Part shown: positions 24,887 to 34,401 of the stretch, piece after piece | How positions within the stretch are numbered: position 1 is the first letter of the stretch | How the letters are laid out: each line of letters begins with the position of its first letter | DNA from: Ewingella allii | Lineage (GTDB): Bacteria; Pseudomonadota; Gammaproteobacteria; Enterobacterales; Enterobacteriaceae | Direction of reading: 5' to 3' | Length of the DNA: 64,000 bases | NCBI RefSeq assembly: GCF_044430645.1 | Contig: NZ_JAWUDN010000001.1 | Location: 434,001-498,000 of the forward strand | Notes under the pieces: generated by a model | What the model was told of the DNA's origin: nothing | Seen by the model: the letters and a program-made list of their open reading frames with translations, nothing else | Databases searched by the model: none | Position numbers and translations under genes: made by a program

Positions 24887-26422
24887 ATGACTAAAGTCCG
24901 TTTGCTGAGTGCCGCAGTGTTGATGTCCATGATTTCTTCATCTGCATGGGCTTTTTCTATTGATGATGTAGCTAAACAAGCAAAAGCGTTAGCTGACAAG
25001 GGCTATGAAGCTCCCAAAAGCAACCTGCCGTCTCAATTCCGTGATTTGAAATTTGCGGATTATCAACAAATTCAATTCAACCATGATAAAGCGTACTGGA
25101 AAAACCAGAACACGCCTTTCAAGCTTGAGTTCTATCATCAGGGGATGTACTTCGACACTCCGGTGAAAATCAATGAAGTGACGGCCAATACCGTTAAAGA
25201 GATTAAATACAATCCCGACTATTTCAATTTTGGCAATGTGAAGCATGATGCTGACACGGTCAAAAACCTCGGCTTTGCCGGTTTCAAAGTACTTTATCCA
25301 ATTAATAAAGCGGATAAAGATGATGAAATCATGAGCGTGCTGGGTGCCAGCTATTTCCGCGTTATTGGTAAAGGTCAGGTGTATGGCCTGTCTGCCCGCG
25401 GCTTGGCTATCGACACCGCGCTGGCCTCTGGTGAAGAATTCCCTCGCTTCCGTGAGTTCTGGATTGAGCGCCCAAATCCAGATGAAAAGCACTTAGTCAT
25501 TTACGCCTTGCTCGACTCTCCTCGTGCAACCGGTGCTTATCGCCTCGACGTTTATCCGGGTAAAGAAGCGACCGTTGACGTGCAATCCAAAGTTTACCTG
25601 CGCGACAAAGTCGGCAAACTGGGTATTGCTCCGCTGACCAGCATGTACTTGTTTGGTGCTAACCAGCCTTCGCCGGTGATGAACTACCGCCCAGCGCTGC
25701 ATGACTCCAACGGTCTTTCAATTCAAGCCGGCAATGGTGAATGGATTTGGCGTCCGCTGAATAATCCAAAACACCTGTCCGTGAGTCAGTTCACCATGGA
25801 AAATCCAAAAGGCTTTGGTCTGCTGCAACGCGGCCGTGACTTCTCCAACTTCGAGGATTTAGACGATCGTTACGATCTGCGTCCAAGTGGCTGGGTAGAA
25901 ACCAAAGGCGATTGGGGCAAAGGCAAAATCGAGCTGGTGGAAATTCCAACTGCCGATGAAACCAATGACAACATCGTGGCTTTCTGGACTCCGGATCAAT
26001 TGCCAGAAGTGGGTAAACCTTTAGATCTGAACTATCGCCTGCACTTCAGCCGTGAAGAAGAGAAATTGCACTCTCCTGATCTGGCGTGGGTACAGCGCAC
26101 CATGCGTTCAACGGGGGACGTTAAGCAGTCCAACCTGACACGTGATGCAGACGGTAGCGTGGCGTTCCTGGTGGACTTTGTCGGCCCTAACCTGAAAGCG
26201 CTGAAAGATGACACCCCGGTCGCTTCGCAGGTGAGTGTCGGTGACAACGGTGATCTGGTAGAAAATAATGTCCGCTATAATCCAGTAACTAAAGGCTGGC
26301 GTTTAACGCTGCGCCTGAAAGTGAAAGATCCTAAGAAGCCAATCGAAATGCGCGCTTCTCTGGTTAATGGCGAGAAAACACTGAGTGAAACTTGGAGCTA
26401 TCAGCTGCCTGCCAATGAATAA
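24887..26422 (+). CDS. opgG: Glucan biosynthesis protein OpgG (MdoG), periplasmic
   Basis: 511 residues from ATG 24887, exactly the E. coli length, with signal peptide MTKVRLLSAAVLMSMISSSA ending before WAFSIDDV. The two-domain beta-sandwich OpgG fold is recognisable by FRDLKFADYQQIQFN, EFYHQGMYFDTPVKI and YGLSARGLAIDTALASGEEF. OpgG shapes and releases the beta-1,2 backbone with beta-1,6 branches in the periplasm. The alternative GTG at 24854 has a better ribosome-binding site and would lengthen the signal peptide. It overlaps opgH by eight bases. Confidence 0.95.
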   Translation: MTKVRLLSAAVLMSMISSSAWAFSIDDVAKQAKALADKGYEAPKSNLPSQFRDLKFADYQQIQFNHDKAYWKNQNTPFKLEFYHQGMYFDTPVKINEVTANTVKEIKYNPDYFNFGNVKHDADTVKNLGFAGFKVLYPINKADKDDEIMSVLGASYFRVIGKGQVYGLSARGLAIDTALASGEEFPRFREFWIERPNPDEKHLVIYALLDSPRATGAYRLDVYPGKEATVDVQSKVYLRDKVGKLGIAPLTSMYLFGANQPSPVMNYRPALHDSNGLSIQAGNGEWIWRPLNNPKHLSVSQFTMENPKGFGLLQRGRDFSNFEDLDDRYDLRPSGWVETKGDWGKGKIELVEIPTADETNDNIVAFWTPDQLPEVGKPLDLNYRLHFSREEEKLHSPDLAWVQRTMRSTGDVKQSNLTRDADGSVAFLVDFVGPNLKALKDDTPVASQVSVGDNGDLVENNVRYNPVTKGWRLTLRLKVKDPKKPIEMRASLVNGEKTLSETWSYQLPANE

Positions 26423-29000
26423 GTCAACGCATTCTACTCAAGATTACGTGAAGGCTTTGCCGCTCTCTGAAGAGCAGAAAGCGGCGCTAATTCAGCAACT
26501 CCCTCCTTCCGAGGGAGAAGCCTTTGCTACCGTTCACCGCCTAATCGGCGGTGAATCAACGATGACTACTGACGTTTCCGACGCTGATGCCCCTCTGCTT
26601 TCCGTTAAGACGCGTGTGGCAGGAAGCTGGCCAGACGCCATGGAAAACGGCAGCTTGTCTGAAGTAGACAACGAAGGCCGCACCATTTTGAATGCCATGC
26701 CGCCGGTGAAGCGTTCCAGCATGTTCCCTGATGTTTGGCGTACCAACCCGGTAGGGCGTTTCTGGGACAGTCTGCGGGGGCGCAGCACCGTTTCCCGTCG
26801 CGACGGCTCATCTGAAATGCCAGAGTCGGAAAAAAGATGGCGTCACGCCGGTTCAGTGCGTCGCTACATTCTGCTGGTGTTGATGCTGGTACAAACCGCC
26901 ATCGCCACCTGGTACATGAAAACCATCTTGCCATATCAGGGCTGGGCGCTCATCGACCCCGCAGATATGTTGAATCAAGACTGGTTGCAATCCGTCTTAC
27001 AGTTGCTGCCTTATGTCTTGCAGACCGGGATTCTGGTGCTGTTCGCCATCCTGTTCTGTTGGGTTTCGGCGGGCTTCTGGACCGCGCTGATGGGCTTCTT
27101 ACAGCTGCTGATCGGGCGCGATAAATACAGTATTACCGCCTCGACGACCGGTAATGAGCCGCTGAACCCGAACAATCGCACCGCGCTTATCATGCCGATT
27201 TGTAATGAAGACGTAGAACGCGTATTCGCGGGCTTACGTGCGACTTATGAATCCGTGAAAGCTACCGGCGATCTCGACCAGTTCGACATCTACGTCCTGA
27301 GTGACAGTTACGACCCGGATATCTGCGTGGCCGAGCAAAAGGCGTGGATGGAAGTGTGTCGCGACGTTGATGGCCATGGCCGCATCTTCTATCGTCGCCG
27401 TCGCCGCCGTGTAAAACGTAAAAGCGGTAACATCGATGACTGGTGCCGTCGCTGGGGCGGGGAATATGCCTACATGGTTATTCTCGACGCCGACAGCGTC
27501 ATGAGTGGCGAATGTCTGACGGGCCTGGCGCGTCTGATGGACGCCAACCCGAACGCCGGTATTATCCAGTCTGCCCCTAAGGCGTCTGGCATGGATACGC
27601 TGTACGCGCGCTGTCAGCAGTTTGCCACTCGCGTTTACGGCCCGCTGTTCACCGCTGGCCTGCATTTCTGGCAGTTGGGTGAGTCTCACTACTGGGGCCA
27701 CAATGCCATTATCCGCGTGAAACCTTTCATTGAGCACTGCGCCCTTGCGCCGCTGCCGGGTGAAGGTTCCTTCGCGGGTTCTATCATGTCCCATGACTTC
27801 GTCGAAGCTGCCTTGATGCGTCGCGCGGGTTGGGGCGTGTGGATTGCTTATGACCTGCCGGGCAGTTATGAAGAGTTGCCACCGAACCTGCTGGACGAGC
27901 TGAAACGCGACCGCCGCTGGTGTCACGGTAACCTGATGAACTTCCGTCTGTTCTTAGTTAAAGGCATGCACCCGGTGCACCGCGCGGTGTTCCTGACGGG
28001 CGTGATGTCCTACCTGTCTGCTCCGCTGTGGTTTATGTTCCTGGCGCTATCTACCGCGCTGCAAGTGGTGCATACACTGATGGAGCCGCAATACTTCCTG
28101 CAGCCAAGGCAGCTGTTCCCGGTCTGGCCGCAATGGCGTCCTGAGCTGGCGATAGCCCTGTTCTCCACCACGTTGGTGCTGCTGTTCTTACCTAAATTGC
28201 TGAGTATTGTGCTGATTTGGGCCAAGGGCGCGAAAGAGTATGGCGGCGGCATTCGTCTGTTCTTCTCTATGCTGCTTGAGATGCTGTTCTCCGTCTTGCT
28301 GGCTCCAGTGCGCATGCTGTTCCACACCGTCTTCGTGGTGAGCGCGTTCTTGGGTTGGGAAGTGGTGTGGAACTCTCCACAGCGTGATGATGACGACACT
28401 CCTTGGGGCGAAGCCTTCAAGCGCCACGGTTCGCAACTGCTGTTGGGTGCCGTGTGGGCTGGCGGGATGGCGTGGCTGGACCTGCGCTTCCTGTGGTGGT
28501 TGGCGCCAATCGTCTTCTCCCTGATTCTGTCGCCGTTCGTTTCGGTGCTGTCGAGTCGTGCAACGCTGGGTATTAAGAGCAAGAAAGCCAAACTGTTCTT
28601 GATCCCTGAAGAGTACAACCCGCCACGCGAGCTGGTGGCGACTGACGAATACCTGATGCTGAACCGTTCTCGTTCGCTGAAAAACGGCTTCATGCACGCG
28701 GTATTTGACCCAAGCTTCAATGCACTGGCAACGGCCATGGCGACCTCGCGTCACCTGCTGCGCCCAAGCATTGAGAATGGCCGTCAGTATCGTCTGGAGC
28801 AGGCATTCAACACCGGGCCGAAAGCCTTGAGTAAAGCAGACCGTCTGGTCCTGCTGAGTGACCCGGTGATCATGGCACGCCTGCACTCTGCGGTCTGGAC
28901 TCAACCTGATCAACACGCGTGGAGCGCCTACTACAGCGAGCTGCCGCGTAACGTTCAGGCTTTCCCTGAGACACAGACTCTGGAAGCCAAGCCGGTCTAA
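26415..29000 (+). CDS. opgH: Glucans biosynthesis glucosyltransferase OpgH (MdoH)
   Basis: 861 residues from the ATG at 26415 that overlaps the end of opgG. A GT2-family processive glucosyltransferase: membrane helices flank a cytoplasmic catalytic domain with ALIMPICNEDV, VILDADSVM (DxD), SHDFVEA and the QxxRW-like RRWCHGN. It polymerises beta-1,2-glucose from UDP-glucose and in E. coli also inhibits FtsZ when UDP-glucose is high. The N-terminal FtsZ-interacting region (about 1-130) is diverged and longer than in E. coli, while the catalytic part is very conserved. A terminator follows. Confidence 0.96.
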   Translation: MNKSTHSTQDYVKALPLSEEQKAALIQQLPPSEGEAFATVHRLIGGESTMTTDVSDADAPLLSVKTRVAGSWPDAMENGSLSEVDNEGRTILNAMPPVKRSSMFPDVWRTNPVGRFWDSLRGRSTVSRRDGSSEMPESEKRWRHAGSVRRYILLVLMLVQTAIATWYMKTILPYQGWALIDPADMLNQDWLQSVLQLLPYVLQTGILVLFAILFCWVSAGFWTALMGFLQLLIGRDKYSITASTTGNEPLNPNNRTALIMPICNEDVERVFAGLRATYESVKATGDLDQFDIYVLSDSYDPDICVAEQKAWMEVCRDVDGHGRIFYRRRRRRVKRKSGNIDDWCRRWGGEYAYMVILDADSVMSGECLTGLARLMDANPNAGIIQSAPKASGMDTLYARCQQFATRVYGPLFTAGLHFWQLGESHYWGHNAIIRVKPFIEHCALAPLPGEGSFAGSIMSHDFVEAALMRRAGWGVWIAYDLPGSYEELPPNLLDELKRDRRWCHGNLMNFRLFLVKGMHPVHRAVFLTGVMSYLSAPLWFMFLALSTALQVVHTLMEPQYFLQPRQLFPVWPQWRPELAIALFSTTLVLLFLPKLLSIVLIWAKGAKEYGGGIRLFFSMLLEMLFSVLLAPVRMLFHTVFVVSAFLGWEVVWNSPQRDDDDTPWGEAFKRHGSQLLLGAVWAGGMAWLDLRFLWWLAPIVFSLILSPFVSVLSSRATLGIKSKKAKLFLIPEEYNPPRELVATDEYLMLNRSRSLKNGFMHAVFDPSFNALATAMATSRHLLRPSIENGRQYRLEQAFNTGPKALSKADRLVLLSDPVIMARLHSAVWTQPDQHAWSAYYSELPRNVQAFPETQTLEAKPV

Positions 29001-29045
29001 ATGCCTTGAGTTAACGCTGTTGTAAAGCACAACGGTGAGAGAGAT

Positions 29046-29079
29046 AAAAGGCAGGATGCATCAGCATCCTGCCTTTTTT
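29046..29079 (+). terminator. Terminator of opgGH
   Basis: AAAAGGCAGGATGC and GCATCCTGCCTTTT arms around ATCA, then TT. Very stable. Confidence 0.92.
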
Positions 29080-29109
29080 ATGAGTGGTTTTTTATCAGCG
29101 GGGAAGGGT

Positions 29110-29355
29110 GTGACAAGACATTCAATGCTACGCGCTGTCGCCCTCGGGGCGCTGGTCGTTACCCTGACAGGCTGCGGCAGCATTATCAGCCGAACCGTTC
29201 CGGGGCAGGGGCACGGTAATCAATATTATCCGGGCGTGCAGTGGGACGTGCGAGACGGCCCGTGGCGCTATGTCACTATTATCGACGTTCCGCTGTCGAT
29301 GATTGTCGACACCTTCATGCTGCCGATTGACGCCCGCCACGGGCCATATGAGTGA
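29110..29355 (+). CDS. yceK: YceK family lipoprotein
   Basis: 81 residues from GTG 29110, or 76 from ATG 29125, which equals the E. coli length; the GTG has the nearer AAGG site. Lipobox LTGC places the mature cysteine early. The core GSIISRTVPGQGHGNQYYPG, then VQWDVRDGPWRYVTI, is nearly identical to E. coli YceK. Probably anchored to the inner leaflet of the outer membrane; function unknown. Confidence 0.9.
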   Translation: MTRHSMLRAVALGALVVTLTGCGSIISRTVPGQGHGNQYYPGVQWDVRDGPWRYVTIIDVPLSMIVDTFMLPIDARHGPYE

Positions 29356-29371
29356 GGGATTGCTTCGGGCG

Positions 29372-29779
29372 TTAGTCTATATCCTTGCCCGGGTAATCAT
29401 CCTCATCATCCCACTCATCGGCCGCGGCTTTGCCCTCTTCGGTATCTAAGGGCGGCTCATACTGATATTCACCTTCGTCCCATTCGTAGAGCGTACCTTC
29501 GTCCAGCCACTCCTCCTCCAGCTCTTGCGCGTCGTAGTCGCCATCAAAAATAGCCTGAGCCGCCTCGCCGCTGCGGAAATTGGTGCTCTCAACGGCATCG
29601 CCATCGCGGGTAAAGAACTCAGCTTCCCACATGATATCGCCGTCCTGCATCACATACTTTTGCAGGTTGAACTGTTCAGGGATCGCCTCTTCATCGTTAT
29701 CGGTGGCGTCTCGCGCAGCCTCAAGAAACACTTCTCGGGCGGCATCAACGGCTTCTTCTAAGGTTGCATACATGCTCAT
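29372..29779 (-). CDS. mysB: Acidic protein MysB (MsyB)
   Basis: 135 residues, extremely acidic. Matches E. coli MsyB: MYATLEEAVDAAREVFLEAA, DGDIMWEAEFF, SGEAAQAIFDGDYD, EWDEGEYQYEPPLDTEEGKA. High-copy msyB was found to suppress secY/secA defects in E. coli; its normal role is unclear. The C-terminal acidic tail is longer here. AGGAG lies upstream. Confidence 0.93.
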   Translation of the reverse strand: MSMYATLEEAVDAAREVFLEAARDATDNDEEAIPEQFNLQKYVMQDGDIMWEAEFFTRDGDAVESTNFRSGEAAQAIFDGDYDAQELEEEWLDEGTLYEWDEGEYQYEPPLDTEEGKAAADEWDDEDDYPGKDID

Positions 29780-29995
29780 CTTTTTCTCCTGAGTTGCTTT
29801 AATGAGGATGGTGGATAATGTTTAATGCGTTAGTTATTAGGCGCTAACGGCTGAGTTATAAAATTCTGTGTGTTTTCTAACTCACTAATTGTTGACGCTA
29901 TGGCTGAGGTTGCAAGTTTTCACCGGCTAATAACGCAGAAATTAACCGTTTTTTGCTTTTTTCAGACCACTTCACCCACAAGGAGATTGGCGCTC

Positions 29996-30187
29996 ATGAT
30001 TTCACGGCAGGCCGTTTTGCGCATTGCTCGCCCCACCGACAATATTCGGATCATCGCGCAGATGTATCAGCAGGGGTTGGGGTTTGAGCTGTTAGGGTAG
30101 TTTGAAAATTCGGATGAAACCGGCAGCACCTTTGAAGATGCTGACGGTTATCGCGTGGTCTTGGCGCGGCGCGACTGGACGGTCTGA
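29996..30187 (+). pseudogene. Remnant of a VOC (glyoxalase/bleomycin-resistance) family gene
   Basis: An ATG with AAGGAG upstream starts SRQAVLRIARPTDNIRIIAQ then MYQQGLGFELLG, the typical first beta-alpha unit of small VOC proteins. An in-frame TAG (30098-30100) follows, and the same frame then continues as STFEDADGYRVVLARRDW, the typical last strands of such proteins, ending at TGA 30187. About 70 central residues are missing compared with a normal 130-residue member. So there is both an internal deletion and a stop; the gene is dead. It converges on mdtG with one base between. Confidence 0.8.
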
Positions 30188-30188
30188 T

Positions 30189-31427
30189 TTACTCCGCCGT
30201 CACTTCGCGTTGGCGGCGTTGCAGGCTCCAGTAGGAGTAAACGGCGTTAAAAAGCACCACCACGGCAGTGACGCAAAACACCGTGCGGAAGCCGTAGCTT
30301 GCGGAGACGGCGGCACCTAGTAGCGGGCCGGTCACGTTACCCACGTCGCGGAACGACTGGTTATAGCTGAACACTCGCCCGGCGACCTGATTAGTACAGT
30401 TATAGATAAGCAAAGTTTGCACCGCAGGCAGCAGCGCCCCGTCAGCCGCGCCAAGCATAAAGCGCAGGATCCCCAGTTGCAGCGGGTTCTGCACAAAGGC
30501 CATCGGAATGAGAAGCAGCACCGACACGCCCAGCATGGCCACCAGAATTTTCTCCGGGCCAATCCTATCCCCCAGCTTACCCAGCCTTGGCGCACTCATC
30601 AGCGCCGCCACGCCCGGCACCGAGGCAATCATGCCGCTGATAAAGGCCAGGTTCTGCGTGTTCCCCGCCAGTTCGCGGACGTACAGCGTCAAGATTGGCG
30701 CAATCGACCCCGTCGCCACCTGAATAATCATGGTGGTAATGAACAGGCATAGCACTAACTTGGGATTTTTCAGCGAGGCGAAAACCTGTTTGCGATTCAG
30801 CATATCCTTCTTGTTAACCGGCATAAACTGTTCGCGAATGAAGTACAACGTCATGATAAAGCACAGGAAAAGCACGAAGGCGGTGATGAAGAACACCGGG
30901 CGAAGCCCGTAGCTGTCGGCCAGCAGCCCGCCGACCAGTGGGCCAATCAAAGCGCCGCTAACCGCGCCCGTGGATAAAGTCCCTAGCGCCCAGCCACTTT
31001 TATTGCGGGGGATTTGAGTAGCAATCAGCGCGTTGGCGTTGGGCACAAAGCCGCCGAGCAGGCCGAGCAGAGCACGTAACACCAGAAACTGCCAAATATT
31101 GGTTGCCAGACCCATCAAGGCCATCACAATCGCCATGCCGAGGGCAGAGCGCAACAGCATGATTTTACGACCTTTACGGTCAGCCAGGCTGCCCCAGAAG
31201 GGTGAGGCGATGGCGGAGAACAGGAACGTAATGCTGAAAACCAGGCCGGACCACATGTTCAGGGATTCATGGCCAGTTACACCGAGGGTTTCAACGTACA
31301 GGGGCAGGAAGGGCATGATCAGACTGAATGCTGCGCCAGTCAGGAAACATCCTATCCAAGCAACGAAGAGATTTCGCTTCCAATTTATAGGGTCTGGTGC
31401 CGTTTCTGCTGCGGGTTCCGATGTCAT
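30189..31427 (-). CDS. mdtG: Multidrug efflux MFS transporter MdtG
   Basis: 412 residues, twelve membrane helices, DHA1-type MFS. SPFWGSLADRKGRKIMLLRS is the motif A loop between helices 2 and 3. It matches E. coli MdtG (YceE) in PINWKRNLFVAWIGCFLTGA and PNANALIATQIPRNKSGWAL. In E. coli it confers mild resistance to fosfomycin and deoxycholate and is under MarA/SoxS/Rob control. Placed between mysB and lpxL as in E. coli. Confidence 0.94.
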   Translation of the reverse strand: MTSEPAAETAPDPINWKRNLFVAWIGCFLTGAAFSLIMPFLPLYVETLGVTGHESLNMWSGLVFSITFLFSAIASPFWGSLADRKGRKIMLLRSALGMAIVMALMGLATNIWQFLVLRALLGLLGGFVPNANALIATQIPRNKSGWALGTLSTGAVSGALIGPLVGGLLADSYGLRPVFFITAFVLFLCFIMTLYFIREQFMPVNKKDMLNRKQVFASLKNPKLVLCLFITTMIIQVATGSIAPILTLYVRELAGNTQNLAFISGMIASVPGVAALMSAPRLGKLGDRIGPEKILVAMLGVSVLLLIPMAFVQNPLQLGILRFMLGAADGALLPAVQTLLIYNCTNQVAGRVFSYNQSFRDVGNVTGPLLGAAVSASYGFRTVFCVTAVVVLFNAVYSYWSLQRRQREVTAE

Positions 31428-31661
31428 AAATTACCGATATGAAAGGTCCATTGGCTCTGAGCTGTCGGGCGAGTGCCAGAGCGGATTAACTATCATGCGT
31501 TAGGGTGATAATTATGCGCCTATTAATCAGTCACATCAATGATGTTACGGAAAAGTTAACGCAGAAAATAAAATACCGGTTTAAGAATTTTGCTGCATTG
31601 CAAAAGATCAATGATTAGCGAGATAAGTATTACGCAGAGGGCAGGAGGCAGGGCTGGGAAA

Positions 31662-31684
31662 GCCCAAGGCAGTGCACCTTGGGC
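31662..31684 (-). terminator. Probable terminator of lpxL
   Basis: GCCCAAGG/CCTTGGGC arms with a seven-base loop, followed by TTT on the minus strand, 16 bases past the lpxL stop codon. The short T tract makes it moderate. Confidence 0.6.
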
Positions 31685-31699
31685 GGCAAAACGCAGGCA

Positions 31700-32632
31700 T
31701 TATTCGAGAGCTTGATATAAAGAAGGTTCACCCTCTGGACGGGTTTTAAAGCGACGGTGCAGCCACATGTACTGCTCAGGCGCGAGGCGAATCTCATCCT
31801 CAACCACTTTATTCATATAAGCCGCAGCGACCACTTCATCTTCCAGCGGGAAGTTTTCAACTGCCGGATGAAGAAGTAACTCATAGCCCTTACCGTTTTC
31901 CAAACGGCGCGGCGTGAACGGGATGATCGCCGGTTTACCCATGCGAGCCAGCAGGTAAGTCCCGGTGGTGGTCGCGGCTTTGTCCACGGCGAAGAAGGGC
32001 ACGAAGACGCTGCTGCGCGGGCCGTAGTCGTGGTCCGGCGCGTACCAGATGATGTCACCCTGTTTCAGGCTGCGGATCATGCCTTTCAGGTCTTTGCGGT
32101 CGATCATCGCTTTATTGGAGCGCATGCGGCCTTTAGTCTGGATCCAATCCATCAGTTTGTTATCGTGCGGGCGATAGACCCCAACCCCCGGATTATGGAT
32201 GCCGAAGATGCGCGCGCCGAGTTCCAGCGTCAGGAAGTGGACGCCGATCAGCAATACGCCTTGCTGGTTGTCTCGCGCTTTCTGGATGTGCTCAAGCCCG
32301 CTGACTTTGAACCAGCGTTCAATACGCCGGTCTGGCCAGAACCACGCCATGCCCGTTTCAAACAGCCCCATCCCCACGGATTCAAAATTCTTCAGCACCA
32401 TATGGTCGCGCTGTTCAGGGCTCATTTCTGGGAAGCAGAGTTCGAGATTGCGTTGGGCAATATTAAAGCGTCGTCTTAAAAAACGCATAGAAAAACGGCC
32501 TAGCCCGGTACCCAGGCGATAAATCACCGGGTACGGCAGAAGCACCAGCAGGTAAAGCAGGCCTAATCCTAGCCATGTTATCCAATAACGTGGATGCAGT
32601 AGTGAACGTGTAAAGGTCGGTACCTGAGTCAT
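31700..32632 (-). CDS. lpxL: Kdo2-lipid IVA lauroyltransferase LpxL (HtrB)
   Basis: 310 residues. One N-terminal membrane anchor (YWITWLGLGLLYLLVLLPYP) and the lysophospholipid acyltransferase-like domain with the catalytic HX4E motif HFLTLE (about 132-137) and later GPRSSVFVPFF. It adds the first secondary acyl chain to lipid A at the inner membrane, using lauroyl-ACP. Its neighbours mdtG and trhO correspond to the E. coli order, with namA inserted between lpxL and trhO here. Confidence 0.95.
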   Translation of the reverse strand: MTQVPTFTRSLLHPRYWITWLGLGLLYLLVLLPYPVIYRLGTGLGRFSMRFLRRRFNIAQRNLELCFPEMSPEQRDHMVLKNFESVGMGLFETGMAWFWPDRRIERWFKVSGLEHIQKARDNQQGVLLIGVHFLTLELGARIFGIHNPGVGVYRPHDNKLMDWIQTKGRMRSNKAMIDRKDLKGMIRSLKQGDIIWYAPDHDYGPRSSVFVPFFAVDKAATTTGTYLLARMGKPAIIPFTPRRLENGKGYELLLHPAVENFPLEDEVVAAAYMNKVVEDEIRLAPEQYMWLHRRFKTRPEGEPSLYQALE

Positions 32633-33001
32633 AAAATCTCTGCGTCAATGTGTCGAAGTAAGAAGATATAAGCTCTGTCTATATGCAGTAGCCAGCCACA
32701 GAAAACACACCACAACCCGGCTTTCATAGCCGCTGCGAGTCATTCCCTTAAGCGAAGTGACGTATTGTGGCATTTTTTAGGTTTCAGGTGAAAATTAACG
32801 GCATGAATAGTTCATTTGTTAGCTATCTGCCTATCAATAGCGCAAAGGGCGCCGCTTTTGTGAGCAAGCCCAGAATCATCGTACGGTTAAGATCGTTTGA
32901 ATATCGGCAGACATCGCTATTTTGTCAATTTTCCACGTCATAAAATTTGATTTAAAAAAGGCTGAATTAACACAAATTGAAGGCGTGCTGGTTTTTACAA
33001 T
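32633..33001. other. Intergenic region upstream of lpxL
   Basis: 369 bases, no credible ORF. The right part is AT-rich. It should contain the lpxL promoter; I see no recognised operator. Confidence 0.4.
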
Positions 33002-33025
33002 AAAAAAGGGCAACTTGCGTTGCCC
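33002..33025 (-). terminator. Terminator of namA
   Basis: GGGCAAC-TTGC-GTTGCCC hairpin; on the minus strand it is followed by six T. Confidence 0.88.
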
Positions 33026-33057
33026 CTCTTATTAATAATAATGCGCTTAAACTCTGA

Positions 33058-34155
33058 TTATTCTGACCAGAATAACCCTTTAACATTGTGCGGCTCGCTG
33101 CGCCAATATTGCTTCGGTGCTGAAACTTTTGCGCCAAGTTTAGCCGCGGCGTGCCACGGCCAGCGCGGGTTATAGAGAATTCCGCGTGCCAGAGCCACCA
33201 TATCCGCCTGACCTGTGCCAACAATAGCTTCGGCCTGATCTGGCTCCGTTATCAGCCCTACGGCGATCACCGGCGTGCTGACTTCCTGCTTGATGCGCTC
33301 GGCAAAGGGCACTTGGTAATTCGGGCCAATGGTGATTTTCTGCTGCGGACTCAGGCCGCCGCTGGAGACGTGAATATAGCTGCAACCCAGCTTTTCTAGC
33401 TCTTTCGCCAGCACCACCGACTGCTCTAAGTCCCAGCCACCTTCAACCCAGTCCGTGGCGGAAATACGCACGCCGATAGGCTTGTCGGCAGAAAAGGCCT
33501 GACGAATTTCCTGATAGATTTCAAGCAGCAGGCGCATACGGTTTTCCAGCGAGCCGCCGTAGTTATCGGTGCGCTGGTTGGAGAGTGGCGACAGGAACTG
33601 GTGCAGCAGATAGCCATGCGCGCCGTGCAGCTCCAGCAGGTCAAAGCCCAGGCGGTCAGCTCTTTTAGCGGATTCCACATAAGCCGCTTTCAGCTGGGCA
33701 ATGCGTTCTAACGAAATGGCTTCTGGCGTGGCATCGGTATCTGCGAAGGGTATGGCAGAAGGAGCTATGGTCTGCCAGCCGCCTTCTTCCCTCGTCAGCT
33801 GCTTGCCACCTTTCCACGGCACGTGGCAGGAGGCCTTGCGTCCGGCGTGGCCCAGCTGTAAGCCGAGAGGAATGTCGCTGTTATCGCGAAGGGAAGCGAC
33901 CAGATCTTTCATGGCGGCTTCGGTTTCGTCATCCCACAAACCTAAATCTTGGGGCGAGATGCCGCCAATGGCTTCTACCGCGGTGGCTTCGAGGATAAGC
34001 AACCCCGCGCCGGAGAAAGAGAGCTGCCCAAGATGAGCATGATGCCAGGTTGTTGCCTTGCCGTTATCAGAAGAGTATTGGCACATCGGGGCAATGATAA
34101 TGCGGTTAGCTAATGTCAGATTACCTAGCGAGATGGGTTGGAAAAGCTTACTCAT
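33058..34155 (-). CDS. namA: NADPH dehydrogenase, old yellow enzyme family (NamA/YqjM type)
   Basis: 365 residues from ATG 34155 (AGGAA upstream). FMN-dependent TIM barrel. APMCQYSS holds the Cys (residue 25) that tunes flavin potential in YqjM-type enzymes; HGAHGYLLHQFLSPLSN carries the two substrate-binding histidines; GILYNPRWPWHAA is the typical C-terminal end with the Arg finger. It reduces the C=C of enals, enones and nitro compounds with NADPH. Not present at this locus in E. coli, so an insertion relative to lpxL-trhO. Divergent from trhO; a TetR-type repressor such as NemR is not nearby. Confidence 0.92.
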   Translation of the reverse strand: MSKLFQPISLGNLTLANRIIIAPMCQYSSDNGKATTWHHAHLGQLSFSGAGLLILEATAVEAIGGISPQDLGLWDDETEAAMKDLVASLRDNSDIPLGLQLGHAGRKASCHVPWKGGKQLTREEGGWQTIAPSAIPFADTDATPEAISLERIAQLKAAYVESAKRADRLGFDLLELHGAHGYLLHQFLSPLSNQRTDNYGGSLENRMRLLLEIYQEIRQAFSADKPIGVRISATDWVEGGWDLEQSVVLAKELEKLGCSYIHVSSGGLSPQQKITIGPNYQVPFAERIKQEVSTPVIAVGLITEPDQAEAIVGTGQADMVALARGILYNPRWPWHAAAKLGAKVSAPKQYWRSEPHNVKGLFWSE

Positions 34156-34401
34156 AGTTTCCTCATTATCTTGGTTTAATGGCTGAGAATTCACCCTAAC
34201 TCATTTGAGATTATCCCATTTCCCGCGCTTTGCCTTAGCACTTGCCGCCTTTCCTCAACCTTTTAACCGAAATTTTGCAACGGAAGATGTCGAAAATGTT
34301 GGTTTAATGTATGATGTTGCCGCTCGAAAAGTGGTGCTGTGGCCCATTACCAGCCCCGCTGATTAACTAAGCATTAACCTCGAAAGACAGGAAAGTACAC
34401 C

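Noticed and set aside
27234..29030. Long minus-strand frames (230 and 280 codons) opposite opgH
   Set aside because: Antisense shadows of a highly conserved coding sequence; low-complexity His/Arg/Gln composition and no upstream ribosome-binding site.
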